DNA of 64,000 nucleotides from Limnoperna fortunei (GCA_944474755.1 OX104111.1:95460805-95524804); one strand, 5' to 3'. Counted from the stretch's first letter, positions 12,712 through 24,649 are shown. Notes: generated from the letters alone by a model not told the origin. Made by a program: numbers and translations.

Positions 12712-12965
12712 ACGGGTTTCCAGGACTCAACCCATAAAAGGTTAATCAAAGGTTGCCACGCTCTTTGTACATTGAAGACCCCTTTTGTAAATTTCAACTA
12801 TACGAATTGTAGCCGCTACAAAAGCATAAATTCTACTTCCCTACTGAACTCGTTTTTTGTTTCAGATAATATAGCACCCTACTGGCCAACCAAATATCCT
12901 ATTTATTTATTTGTTTATTGTTAGTAAGTTAACTCTCCACTACTGTCTCTGATTGCCTAGTTATA
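12712..12965 (+). repeat. Dispersed repeat family 2 in copy B
   Basis: It contains GGGTTTCCAGGACTCAACCC, TGCCACGCTCTTTGTAC and TTGTAGCCGCTACAAAAGC. It is the counterpart of 2795-3080. Confidence 0.7.
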
Positions 12966-14174
12966 TATTTTCTCTGCACATGTAATCAGATTTTCAGAAC
13001 CATATGTTCCTGATTATGGAATTGTACACCAGAAATTGTTTAAATTGCTGCAATAAAAAATAAAATCCTAAAACTTTTTTATAACGTTTATTTCAGTTTT
13101 CTCAGAATAAGAAACTGTATAGCATTATGAAAAAGATATACCCAAAAATATTAGTAGATGCAAGTCCCCATGACAGAATATGGGGAATTGGTTTGTCAGA
13201 AAATGATCCAAGAGCAAAACACAGAAGATCATGGGAAGGAAAAAATTATTGGGCCAAGCCTTAACTGAAATACGCGATGACTTGATGGGGAAGGAAAAGG
13301 AGGATCCCAATACTTTCGTTTTTTTTCAGTACAAAGCAAAGTTACGTAAAATCAAAAGCCTCAATAGTTACCGAAAGTGGCGATAACGACGCCAACCAGG
13401 AATCCAAGTATATCAAACAAACAGAGAATAAAGACTGTACAAGCCATTATCCAGCATTAAAAGACAGAGAATACATTGTTGCCAGTCAAATCGAGAAAAA
13501 TAATTCTCCTGATCTAGATTCAAGCTTAATAGGTAAACAGACATCTTCTACTTCTCCTGCAAAATGCAAAACATCCAAATCATAATAAGCAGCGGAGATC
13601 TGCCGATGCATCAATACCAGAAAAACAAAGTCAACAAGAGCAATCCCAATCCTCTTTTTTTCGTCAGACTAATAATGCATCGGAGATATTAAAATCCCTG
13701 CTACTAAAATTTGTATAAATCATTTAAAGGAGCAGACGTTCGCCGATACCAAAATACAAAATAAATGCACCAAACAAACCGAGCAAAACGACATAACTTA
13801 CTCTCCTTATAAGCAAGTAAATTAGAACTTGTATTTGAAATGATTTTTTTATTGTTTATTTGCAGGAGGACTACGCATTAAGGATTTGCCAGAGCATCAA
13901 TTTTAGAAAAAGCTTAGAAATGGCAATCCATTTGATTCTTTAGACCGCCAAAATGCAGACAATGGATCTGAGACATTTAAATCCTTAACTGATGAAATAT
14001 CTGGAAACGATTTAAAAGTGCAGATGTTCAATCACGAGCAAAGTAAATCTGATAAAGGAGAAACAAAGGTGGACGAAAATACTGTTAAACTACTCGAACA
14101 AACCATATGGCAATTCTGACCAGCAAGTAAATTCAGGTGTGCAAGAAAATTTTAACAATTTAATAAATTATAAC

Positions 14175-14462
14175 GAAACAGAATACACAATAAAGTGATT
14201 ACCGTAGGAATTTTTTTTTGGCATTTTAGGACTTGAAATTTTATAATATTAATATATTCAATAATTTTATCGGGTCAATCAAATTTCCCAATTGAATTTT
14301 ATTGATGTATATAAAACATAATTTGCTTATTACTCTTTTTTTTTGTTGGATTAGAAATAAATTTCATATACGCGAATATTTGTTTAGAGTTTACTCATAT
14401 TTTAGGATTAAATATGAAATTAAAAATTATCATGTAAAGGCGTTTGTTATTTAATTATATAT
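14175..14462. other. AT-rich stretch without a gene
   Basis: It lies between the tail of copy B and the repeat at 14463. No supported feature was seen. Confidence 0.4.
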
Positions 14463-14885
14463 AAACTGCTGGGACCAGACTGGGATGGTTCCCAGTGCTC
14501 AACCCACAGAGCAGCCCAGCGCGTCCCCGGGTGGCGGATAGGGGAGACCCTCTCTTTGGGGTTGTCAGTTCATAATACGGAAAGCCTGACGGCGGACCGT
14601 AGTGGGTATCGTGCTTGGAGAGTGCCACGCTCCTTGCACGATAAAGACCTCTTTTGTCGATTTCGAAAAAGAGAGGTGACTCATTGTAGCCTCTACAAAA
14701 GGCTAAATTTTCCGCCTCTACCCAAAACGCTCTACTTTTCCAGTGGCAGTCAAAATTGTATTCCCTGTGAACCATCCCACCCCATTTTCCGTTGATTTAT
14801 TGTTTGTTAACTTGTTCCCGTCATGAATATAGCTGAAATACTGCTCGCTGGACGTTGAGCAGACATCCAATCAATCAATATATAT
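14463..14885 (+). mobile_element. Dispersed repeat family 2, fullest copy
   Basis: This is the reference copy in the window. It runs from GGATGGTTCCCAGTGCTCAA, through GTCCCCGGGTGGCGGATAGG, GAGTGCCACGCTCCTTGCAC and ATTGTAGCCTCTACAAAAGG, to CTGCTCGCTGGACGTTGAGC and the short tandem ending CCAATCAATCAATAT. At least seven further full or partial copies lie in both orientations (near 2.8, 9.1, 12.7, 16.4, 21.1, 27.0 and 63.9 kb). The frames crossing it at 14455-14795 are incidental. The class is unknown; the short-repeat 3' end fits a SINE or a short LINE tail. Confidence 0.8.
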
Positions 14886-14889
14886 AAAC

Positions 14890-15515
14890 TGGTGAATTGG
14901 AACTGTTTGCTAAAAATTCCCTTTACCTTGGAGGATTTGTTTGACCTTATCGAAGAAGGCCAACTTCCAAAATAATATCTTCTTTCTGAGGATAATATCA
15001 AGAAAACCGACTGAAAAAACACGAACTAAAATCAAGTTATGATTACATACGGAAACAAACAACAAGAAAAAAAACAAAACCACAAACAGAACAAGCCACG
15101 AATGCACTAATGTGCACCTAACAAGTAAGCAGTAACTGCCTGTAAATAGACACAAGTCGAGTTATTCATTGTGATGTCTAAGAAAGTCAAATGCACGAAA
15201 ATAACAATAAAGCTAAAGATTTCTAAACACAACATGGCTAATAGTAACTTACAATGACAACATTAAATCGCTTTTAACAAAACAAATTGAATCCTCAAAT
15301 AAAACAATATCATATAATTCTATCGAGTTTATCAATAGAAATTCTTTAGAAATGTGTGTCAAACACTTTAGATTCCACTTGTGATTCTCAAAACTAAACG
15401 TGTTTATACCACGGACAAGGCAAACAATAAAATTGATTATAACCCGTTACAATTGAAAACCCGGAAATAAACATCAAAACTGAGAAGTATAATAGTTTGC
15501 ATTAGGGACATTTGT
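14890..15515. other. Intergenic, no recognisable gene
   Basis: No conserved motif was found. The overlapping - strand frames at 14807-15155 are partly inside repeat family 2 and read as low-complexity Leu/Phe/Val sequence. Confidence 0.45.
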
Positions 15516-15519
15516 TGTA

Positions 15520-16250
15520 AGAATTACCAATAGTTAGAGCTATGAACATGCAGCCATCTCGCCCAGAGACATTAGCAGACGCAAGTCCTTATGACAGAAT
15601 GTGGAACTGAATCTTCCAGAAACCCCTGCATAAACGTGCAGCTAGGGACGCTATATACTAAGTATAGACTGTTCCTGGTGTAGACATGGCGTACAAAAGA
15701 AAGACATTTCTAATGATAAAATTTAAAAAAACTCCAGATGCAAAAATTAAAAAGGGAGATGTATATTTTGTTCAATCAAATACCAAACAGCAAAAAATGG
15801 GATACATAATAGCAATCATATCTAAAACGTATCAGATCCGAATTTATCGTGTGTTCTACTAATAGCCAAAGGGTGGTAAGCAAAAAGTAAAAATAAAAAG
15901 TCCACCAGTTATAATAACGTTATAATAACGTTGCAAATAAACTTTATCCGAAACTAAATAAATGAAGTTTCTTTATCAAACTAAATGAGAATACGCATTT
16001 TCTCAACTCAAATAATTAGAGACACTGCCAACATCAATACCCTCGGCCTGGAGATTCGCAAGATTCTACTTATGGCAAACAAACTGAATAAAAAGTCTGT
16101 GCATATTACTACCAAACAGTCAATGAAATTGGCAATACTGTGCTATTCAAATCACGAAAAAAGTACTCCTGATCTGAAAATAACTTTTAACGCCTAAAAC
16201 ATTCTCCTGTTTATAATGAACTATTACTAATCAAGGAATATGAAATTAAT
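15520..16250 (+). pseudogene. Second NADAR exon-3 relic and downstream domain (B')
   Basis: About 15565-15610 reads RPETLADASPYDRMWN, matching the last NADAR exon up to the Trp, after which the match ends. At about 15725-15870 an open segment reads TPDAKIKKGDVYFVQ, then a stretch ending YQIRIYRVFY. A degraded counterpart occurs at 5905-6010. These two segments seem to belong to one former gene unit. The 'GDVYFVQ ... RIYRVFY' piece looks like a real small domain (beta-rich), but I cannot name it. Confidence 0.55.
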
Positions 16251-16377
16251 GAAGATTATTTGCCCCCTTTGACGTCATTATTAATAAAGCAATAGTCAGC
16301 AGAAGAGAAATTGAAAGTTTTGTACTGAAAGTTCAGGTATGGCATTAAGATAAACGGTGAAAATGGTACTGAAAAGA

Positions 16378-16585
16378 ATGGCACTCTAATTGTAGCCGCT
16401 TTACTAAGCGAATTGTTTTGTTCCTACCTAACTCTTCCTACTTTTGCTAATTCGGATATAATAATGTTAAAATGGCCAATCATGTTTTCCCAACTGATTA
16501 TTTGTCTCATCATTAACTTAAAATAACTACTACTCGCTGGAAGTTAAGTTACTTTTAAATCAATTAAGTAATTAATCAATCACTT
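16378..16585 (+). repeat. Dispersed repeat family 2, degenerate copy
   Basis: It contains ATTGTAGCCGCTTTACTAAG and CTACTACTCGCTGGAAGTTA and ends in TTAATCAATCA. It is the 3' half only. Confidence 0.6.
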
Positions 16586-16634
16586 GTAAACACTAGATGC
16601 AATATTATGGATGTTCTAATGATCAATTCCATTT

Positions 16635-16790
16635 TTTTTCAGAGCAAGGAACTTTATAAAATAACCGAAATGATACTTCAGCAAGATATATGACAATCTA
16701 TGGGTCAGTAGTTTTGTCTATAACGTATCACAGATCAAACAAACCCATAGAAAGTTATAAAATGGACATCAAATTCTGGGTCCAGCATTA
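16635..16790 (+). pseudogene. Third NADAR exon-3 relic (B''), interrupted by a MITE
   Basis: After TTTTTTTCAG the sequence reads FQSKELYKITEM and then, with breaks, traces of the DR..W segment. It ends in GGTCCAGCATTA, which aligns to the GGGCAAGCGTTAACAG of copy C (the 'GQAL' motif). At that point the TTAA-flanked element at 16788-18367 begins. Confidence 0.6.
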
Positions 16791-18367
16791 AAGGGAAACT
16801 TCGCGAAAAAAATGAAAATTTGATATGTTATTCTTCAAATAAAAAGAAATATAATTGCCCTTTGATGTTTTATTGTTTTCTTTACTGTAACGCTTCTAGA
16901 GTGGATTAAAAGTGGTAAAATTTTGTGTATGGGGGCTGCCATTTGACAGTATTTTATCACGTGACTGCATTTGTGACGTGATAAATGTAATTATCCAGTA
17001 AATATGATAAATAATCCAGTTTAAAAATATGTGTTTCTGCCTTTGCTCTTTAAAGAATATTAACACTGTGGCAATGACTAATAACCAGCTGACAACATAA
17101 GATTACCAAATACGTCTTAAAGTTATTATGATCTTTGTATAAATAAAAGTAATTTTAGACAAATTTTAACCTGTCTTTATTTAACTCAGATAATTACCTA
17201 AAAATTAATTGTAATACAAGATGTATTTGTATATTAATTTTTTTAACATAAAACAAATTCCATAGACAATTTTGCACGTCTTGAAACGCAGTTGTACCTG
17301 GGCGTAAAAATTTTACAGGTAAATCATTACTCGTTTTTGAAGGTTAATTAACAGAATAAGCAGGTAAACAAACAGGATGTTTATTGTAATTACTAGATCA
17401 TTTGACGTCGACTTTGAAGTATGAGTATTCGGACATTTTCAAAAGCTAATCAGATTAAATTTTAATCATGTACTCTGAAATTAGATCGGCACGCCCCCTC
17501 CTGCAAATGGCAGGTATGATTTGAATACACCGAAGTGTCAGAACACAGGATGTATAGAAGATTTCGAATACCTTTAGATGCCATGTCAGAGGAAACGTAA
17601 AACTGTTACGTGGACTCAAAATATACACATGTAAAATTTTGGAAACTGTTACGCACAATAAATGTTACAAGTATTAGTAATAATAATAAATGTACTAAAC
17701 GTGAAGTAAAATTTTGAATCGCGAAAACAGGGTATTTAAACAATAATTCATTTAAATGACCGTTATTTCTAAAATTGTCAACTTCGCAAAGATTGTGTAT
17801 ACAAAAAGTTTCGTTCAATAAGTTGCATAATCTGATTAAGTTGAAAAAAGTAATACGAATAATTTTCAATTTAATTAATATTTATGGACAAAATTCAAAC
17901 GAATATTCGACGAAAAATGAGGTCACCATACCATTAAACTATCCTCATTTAATTCTGGAAAATGATATTCGCATGAAGTTGTTGCTGCTGTGGATATAGT
18001 CTTAAGTAGAAGTCTTTAAACTGGTTAACTATTTGTTTTTACACAAATCAGGTTTTTTTAAATGTTTTTTGCTTAGATCAGGAATACGAAACGTAATCTT
18101 GCCTCTACATTCTGTTATTGACCGTTTCGCCTTATTATCATTCTGCGACTTTAAGGTACTTGGATGTCCAGAGATCTCTAGTATTGCCATATAGTGACGA
18201 GATAGTGACAAGATGGCGGACCTCCATCAGTGCATTTTTTACACGGTAAATTCAATGTAGAAACTTAACCATTGAAAATATAATGAAAAATCAAGAGTCA
18301 AAAGTGTTTCTTTTCATTTGAAGAATAACATATCAAGTTTTCATTTTTTCGCGAAGTTTCCCTTTAA
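16788..18367. mobile_element. 1.58-kb non-autonomous element with about 65-bp TIRs and TTAA flanks
   Basis: Its left end TTAA-AGGGAAACTTCGCGAA (16788 on) is repeated in inverted orientation at the right end (TTCGCGAAGTTTCCCT-TTAA, to 18367). The match continues inward for about 65 bp, through TTGATATGTTATTCTTCAAA. Both ends abut TTAA, the target duplicated by piggyBac-type transposases. No transposase frame was found inside; the small open frames at 17455-18211 carry no known motif. It interrupts NADAR relic B''. Confidence 0.8.
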
Positions 18368-18606
18368 TCATATAGATAACGACATTACGAAAAAAAAATC
18401 CCCTCTGATATGTACAGACAAGGCACACAAAACAAGACATTATGTATATTAAATCAGATAAATTAAAATTAATCAAAACGTAGAAATGTCGAAGGAAGGT
18501 AGATGTATTTCATGTACAATTCACCAACGACACTAAAAGAGAAAATGACAGTGATTGCAAACCCATATTAGACCAACATATCCGCATTCGTTAATCCACT
18601 TATATG
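18368..18606. other. Short intergenic stretch
   Basis: No gene or clear repeat was seen between the TTAA-flanked element and the SINE pair. Confidence 0.4.
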
Positions 18607-18800
18607 TTTGTTTCTTTGTTTGACTGGTGTTTTAACGCCACTTTCAGCAATTTTTCAGCTATTTCATGGCGTCCAGTTTTTATTGGGGGAGGAAGCCGGA
18701 GTACCCGGAGAGAACCCCAATAAAAACTGGACGCCATGTAATAGCTGAAAAATTGCTGAAAGTGGCGTTAAAACACCATTCAAACAAAAACAAACAAGCT
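18607..18800. repeat. Inverted pair of SINE tails (hairpin)
   Basis: The left arm (18607-18717) is a reverse SINE tail: GTTTTAACGCCACTTTCAGC, GGCGTCCAGTTTTTATTGGG. The right arm (18718-18800) is the forward tail: AATAAAAACTGGACGCCATG, GAAAGTGGCGTTAAAAC, ending CAAACAAAAACAAACA. The arms are nearly complementary, with a loop of about 40-60 bases. The open frames crossing it (18666-18990) are by-products. Confidence 0.85.
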
Positions 18801-20619
18801 ATGAGTCTCAACAAGACAAATTTTCTGTCTGGAATTTCTTCCATAGCCATGGACTTTCCAAAGTCACCCACACGGCAGTAGGGCTATTTATCCCATAGTT
18901 CGACCAAGGACGATGAGTGGTAGGGCGTGTGAACACATCGACGGGCTTACACACTATATTTCGGGGGCCATTACTGCTCTGAGGACTCAATTGATCTGAG
19001 ATGATAGACTTTACAATTTCAGACTAATGAAAATGATCGTGAAATGGATTTTCAACATAATCTAGAATAACATCTTAACATTATGCTGACAATGCTAAGA
19101 AAAACATAATATCTGATTAAAATCGGAAAACCCGGATAAAACTCAATTTACAGAAATGACTACTTCCGACATAAGATTTTATCAAGACAGCATAGAAAAT
19201 ACTGATCTTACTGACCAGTGTAAGGATGAAATAGAAAAAGGAGATGGACTTGATGAAGTAAACAATTACCAAAATTTCACTGTAAGTGATCTACAAAACA
19301 AGGAAAAGAATGATAATGATAATAAACTAATATCTAAAGAAAGTAATGGAACGGAAAATCAAGGAAAGCATGAAAATGAATATTCGCAAAATTACAATGT
19401 ATCAAAGAAAAAAGAGGGCATTGATAGAAGAAATCGATTCACGGGAGGCGAAATTAATAGTAATTCCGACCGTTCCAGTAAGGCACAACACATTCATGAA
19501 AAGGAACGTTTCGACAACAATTTCTCTAGAAGTTATCAACAAAGAAAGGAAAAGCTAGATAACCATATGAGAGCAGCAGCATTCAGTTACAAAAAGGAAA
19601 TCTACGGAGAGCATGAAAATGAACCTTCACAAAATGTATTAAAGAAAGGAAAGGGTATTGATAGAAGAAATAGATTCAGGTAAAGTGAAAGTAAAAGTAG
19701 TTTCGACTGTCAGGCACAACATACAGCAGAAAATGAAAATTTAAATTCTTCGGGCAGCAAAAATGCCCTTTTAGTCATTGTTTTATAACTAAATTTACAG
19801 TTGCTTGTACATCATTCAATTGTGCAGAGCAGTATATGATGTAAAATAAAGAGTTTCGGAGTAAATTATTAAAAACTGATGTTGATTAATGTGATTTACA
19901 TTTTAAAATGGACCATGAAGTCAACGAGATTATAAGTGCATAAATATAGAAACGGCAGTTATATACACAAGACAAAATTTTGGTTCGGAATATAACACTC
20001 AATTATAAATTGTATATTTTTATGATTTACACAAAGGCTATTATATTTCCATTTAATCTGCCGTAATGTAATATTTATTTAGAATTAAAGTTGTGTAATG
20101 CATAAAACAATATTAGTTTCTATAAAATGAGTAAAAGTAAAGTAGCAAGCAGTAATATTTTGTACACATGCTGTATAAAATGTTTGTGGGTCACAGCGGG
20201 CTATACGCTATGGCCGTGTTTTGCGTCTATACAGATTTTTATGCACAAAGAGATCTGTCGTATATACAAATCTATTTTGTGTTTGTTTTGGAATAAACTT
20301 AAATTAAACGATTGCAGTGTTATTTGAAGATACAGACTGCAGAAGAAATTTTACAAGAAAAGGGTCACCGTTATGTCAAGCAGCAGGATTCAAAATTTTC
20401 ACCAAAAAAGTGGGACGAAAACTGGATGTTGTGAAATGCAACACAGCAAATGTATGGAACTGGAAAGGGAAGCTTTGAGAGGCCAAAAATGGCTTAAGGA
20501 AACCGTCAGAACAACGAGAGCTGAAAGTCAAGAGATACTAACAACTACGAATAGAGAGAACCATATACAGCACAAAAAAAAAAACAAAAACCCAAAGGTC
20601 AATGTTTAATTTCATGAGA

Positions 20620-20870
20620 TTGTTTGTATTGGGTTAAATACCCATTTAGTAATATTCAGCTATTTTATGGCATCCAGTTTTTATTGGTGGAGGCATCCAA
20701 AGAACCCAGTAAGAACCTTTGAAATTATGTTTGGAAACCTGGTAATGCATTTCAATTAAGGTGTGATACGAACAAATCCTACCCGCAAGCTCGATCACGC
20801 ACTCTCATTAACACGACCGTATTAGATGACTAACTATATTACTCATTCGTACACCGAGACAAAATGGATT
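20620..20870 (-). mobile_element. Degenerate SINE in copy C
   Basis: It contains TTCAGCTATTTTATGGCATC, GGTGGAGGCATCCAAAGAAC and GATGACTAACTATATTAC. It is the counterpart of the SINE relics in copies A and B. Confidence 0.7.
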
Positions 20871-21074
20871 GTATTGGAAAGGCAAAGGATGGCATTAAGA
20901 GAGAAAAATGGTATTCAAATTGCAATGGTGTGGTATTGTGAGTGAAAATGGATAATATTAAGATGCAGAGGAATAGTATGAATTTGTTGTGAAGTACTCG
21001 AGAATTTCATGACGTGTTAAAGTACATATTAATATATTGGAAATATAAAGCAATAAACTTACTTTCAAATTCAG

Positions 21075-21400
21075 TTGCTGGGTATCGGTGATGGTTACCA
21101 TGATTCACAAAGTAACAAAGTTACCAAGGTGGTTTGCTGATGAACGATGGACGCCAGGCTATAATAAGGAAAGCCTTGCCGCGGACCATAGTAGGTAGCG
21201 TACCTCGAAAGTGCACAATTAAGAGCCCTTTTATAAATGTTGAATAGGCGCATTGTAAATTCTACTTTTTTACTGACATTTATGTACTTTTTCTAAGGCA
21301 GTTAAAGTTAAAAACTGTAACAATATTGACCAAATGTCCTTCAGTGTAACTGATTGCTTACCTATAAACTTATTTTGCACGATTTCGTGTGAAACTTCTG
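21075..21400 (+). repeat. Dispersed repeat family 2 in copy C
   Basis: It contains AAGCCTTGCCGCGGACCATA, then GTAGGTAGCGTACCTCG and GAAAGTGCACAATTAAGAGC. It is degraded but occupies the same place as in copies A and B. Confidence 0.6.
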
Positions 21401-21470
21401 AATACACAGTTAGTGGACCACATTTTTCTGATTAGAGTACAGTAACAAGAACGCTCTGAAATTGTTTTAA

Positions 21471-23355
21471 TAACTAGAGGCTCTTAAGAGCCTGTATCGC
21501 TCACCTGACTTACAAACAAACTTTTTAAGACAAGACTTTTCTTGCAAATTTTGATATTAAATGCTAAAGAGTTTATGTGAAGATGCTGTTTCTAAGAATG
21601 TTGCCACGTTGAATTTACAATCAGCAGTAGGAGTGTTTCTGAGAAGAAGCAGTTTTTATGTTTTTTCATAGGTGAGTATGTTAAGTGATGTTCCATAGTG
21701 GCAGCAATCTTGTATTTTGGATCGAAACAAAAAACTCAAAATTGGTAGAGGACCATACAATATCACATATCCTAAAATCAGCCAAGCTGTTTGTGAGAAA
21801 ACAAATTTTAAAATCTCAGCCAGTCAGAACGCATTTGCAGCTCTGGCAGCCATGTTGAGTTTCCTATCGGCTCGAAACATACTTAAAATAATAAGATTAC
21901 TATCTAAGATTCACTTCTGCATTATTTGGTTAAATTGCGTGGAACTGAGTTTCAGAGAAGAAGCTGTTTGTATGGTTTTCCCATAGGGTCCTATGTTAAG
22001 CTGTGTTCCACAGTGGCGGCCATCTTGGAATTTGGATCGCCACAAAAAACTCAAATTTTGTAGAGGACCATCTAAGGAACATTTTTGCAATTTTTCAAAT
22101 CAATCTGCTAAGCCGTTTGTAAAAAGATTTTTGAAATTTCAGCCAATCAGAACCCATTAGTCGCCCTGGAAGCCATGTTCAATTTGCAATTGGCTAAAAA
22201 AACTCAAAATAATAAGATAAATATCCATTAATCATTTCTTCATAATTTGGCTTCATTGTGTGGAACAGTTTCAGAGAAGAAGTTGTTTGTATGTTTTTCC
22301 CATAGGGTCCTATGTTAAACAATGTCCTGTGATGGCGGCCATCTTGGATTTTGGATCGGAACAAAAAACTCAAACCTTGTAGAGGACCACATAAGGTACA
22401 TTTCTGCTATATTTTAAATCAATCTGCCAAGCAGTTTATCAGAAGAAGACTTTTGAATTTCAGCCAATCAGAATGCATTAATGGCCCTGGAAGCCATGTT
22501 GAATTTGCAATTGGCTCGAAAAACCCAAAATAATATGATAATTATGCAACCTTCATTTCCTTATTAATTTGGCTTCATTGTGTGGAACAGTTTCAGAGAA
22601 GAAGTTGTTTATATGTTTTTCCCATAGGGTCCTATGTTAAACTACGTCCTGCGATGGCGGCCATCTTGGATTTTGGATCGGCACAAAAAACTCAAACTTT
22701 GTAGAGGACTATCTAAGGTACATTTCTGCAATATTTCAAATCAATCCGCCAAGCAGTTTATGAGAAGAAGATTTTTGAATTTCAGCCAATCAGAACACAT
22801 TAATGGCCCTGGAAGCCATGTTGAATTTGCAATTGGCTCGAAAAACCCAAAACAATAAGATAATTATGCAACCTTCATTTCCTTATTAATTTGGCTTCAT
22901 TGTGTGGAACAGTTTCAGAGAAGAAGTTGTTTATATGTTTTTCCCATAGGGTCCTATGTTAAACTATGTCCTGCGATGGTGGCCATCTTGGATTTTGGAT
23001 CGGCACAAAAAACTCAAACTTTGTAGAGGACTATCTAAGGTACATTTCTGCAATATTTCAAATCAAACTGCCAAGCAGTTTATGAGAAGAAGATTTTTGA
23101 ATTTCAGCCAATCAGAACGCATTAATGGCCCTGGCAGCCATGTTTCATATTTGATCAGCACCAAAAACTCAAACTTTGTTAAGAACCACCCAATAAACAT
23201 TCCTGCCAAGTTTGGTTCCAATTGACCAAGTGGTTGTGGAGAAGAAGATTAAAATGTAAAAAGTTTACGGCCGACGACGACGAAGACGACGACGACGACG
23301 GACGCAAAGTGATGAGAATAGCTCACACTGACCCTTTGGGTCAGGTGAGCTAATA
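21471..23355 (+). mobile_element. Tandem-repeat element with short TIRs
   Basis: It starts ACTAGAGGCTCTTAAGAGCC and GCTCACCTGAC (21499-21509), and ends GTCAGGTGAGC (23340-23350), an 11-bp inverted repeat. Inside are about five units of roughly 320 bp carrying GGCGGCCATCTTGGATTTTG, CAAAAAACTCAAACTTTGTA and CCATAGGGTCCTATGTTAAA (near 21680, 22000, 22320, 22640, 22965). Before the right end lies a run of (GAC)n followed by GGACGCAAAGTGATGAG. The similar open frames at 21717, 22351, 22634 and 22956 are repeats of one unit and are not genes. The element is inserted between exons 2 and 3 of NADAR copy C. Confidence 0.85.
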
Positions 23356-24649
23356 AAATGAACTTGTTAAAATCTCAGTACGTTTGTTTAAGTTTTTCCA
23401 GAGTAAGGAACTGTATAGCATTATTAAAAGACATATCCAATCACTGACATTAGTTGAGGCAAGTCTCCATGACAGAATATGGGGAATTGGTTTGTCCGAC
23501 CATGATCCCAGAGCAAAAACAGAAGGTCCTGGAAAAGAAAACAATTATTGGGGCAAGCGTTAACAGAAGTACGTGATGACTTATGAGAAATAAAAGATCA
23601 GGCGGATTTCCATTCATTCGTCGTCTGTTCTAGGAATACCCAATGTGATGATAAAATAAAAAAATAAAAATTGAAGGTCTGGAAATTATAACGACATTGA
23701 AATCAATCAAATCCTGAATGGGAATAATTCCTTTAACCAAGACCTAATCGTTTCTGACATTGCGAACATCAAAGCTACTTAGAATTTCACGTATAGCAAA
23801 TAACCAGATAATATAGACTTTGCAAGCCACTATCCAACTGGTAATGATAGTGGCAAGATTTTCGTAAAATCACAAAAAGATTCTAGTGCAAAATGAGAAA
23901 AAAAAAAGAAAAGTAATGATCAGTGAGTATCAGTCGAAGCATCACTGTCAGAAAACCGAGCTAACAAGAGCTATCCAGCTGATTCTTTAGACTGTCGTAA
24001 TGTAGTCGAGACATCAAAATCTGAACAAAAAATTTTGAAACGGGTTAAAGAGGCAAGCGTTCACTGATAAAGTAAATGCAAGAAAAATTAAACAAAGCGG
24101 ACAACACGGAATAGCATCACCAACAAGTAAATTTAATAATATATTGGGTACAAAGTTAAAAAAAGTAAAGAAATTAAAACCATACAATTAGAAGCAAACA
24201 TTAAAGAAAAACAAAATATTGACATTTCAGGACGTTTATTGCTGAAAAATTAGCAAATGCAGATTAACAAGATTCAACTTATTTTTTTAAGCTTTATTCA
24301 AATCGAGTTTAATTATTAATTTATCTTTATTTCAAATGATTTGTTGTATTTGCAGTAGAACAACGCATAAAATATTCGTCAGAACATCCATTTCAGAAAA
24401 ACCAAGTCGACACTAGCAATAACAATCCTGTTGATTATTTCAGACCGTCAAAATACAGTCGATGCATCCGGTACATAATTAGAATCTCCTGATGATAAAA
24501 TATCTAGAAACAATATAGAAGATCGAACGTTCACTGGCGCTCGAAATAAATACGACGTAGGATTTACAAGCCTGGAAAAAACAACTGGACAATACTAAAC
24601 TAATTCTTCTGACCGGGAAGTAAGACTCCTGTGTGTAAGGAAATGTTGT

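Larger units (their letters stand above)
11158..14175 (+). pseudogene. NADAR-domain pseudogene, copy B
   Basis: ATG at 11325 opens MASSETKCYQDNIKNTDTES. Compared with copies A and C, most of the charged N-terminal region is deleted, so the frame jumps from 'NTD' directly to the segment just before NADAR. A frameshift precedes the domain start (FEFFWQQKYPFSQW, about 11427). FTVDGITFNCAEQFIMYSK follows, with donor GTAAGA at 11546. Exon 2 is 11907-12043 (LFADEETAEEILQEKD, RYHKQLGRRV) and loses about 15 nt after QLGRRVK. Exon 3 starts at 13097 and is the best kept of the three: FSQNKKLYSIMKKIYPKIL, DASPHDRIWGIGLSENDP, then a one-base deletion in the A run before LLGQALTEIRDDLMGKEKEDP. A decayed Ser/Asn/Lys-rich tail continues to about 14175. 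Upstream (11160-11320) copy B lacks the stop after 'LE' that A and C share. Confidence 0.87.

Noticed and set aside
14455..14795. Opposing open frames of 79-106 codons with Cys/Arg/Gly-rich translations
   Set aside because: Both lie wholly in the dispersed family-2 repeat and no protein motif is seen.
21717..23225. Four similar open frames reading 'LDRHKKLKLCRG...NQSAKQFMRRRFLNFSQSE', suggesting a tandem gene family
   Set aside because: They are frames through the roughly 320-bp repeat units of one non-autonomous element and are kept open only by the repetition.
23265..23305. GAC/GACGAC run as a CRISPR-like or coding Asp repeat
   Set aside because: It is the simple-repeat end of the tandem-repeat element; there are no spacers and no open gene.
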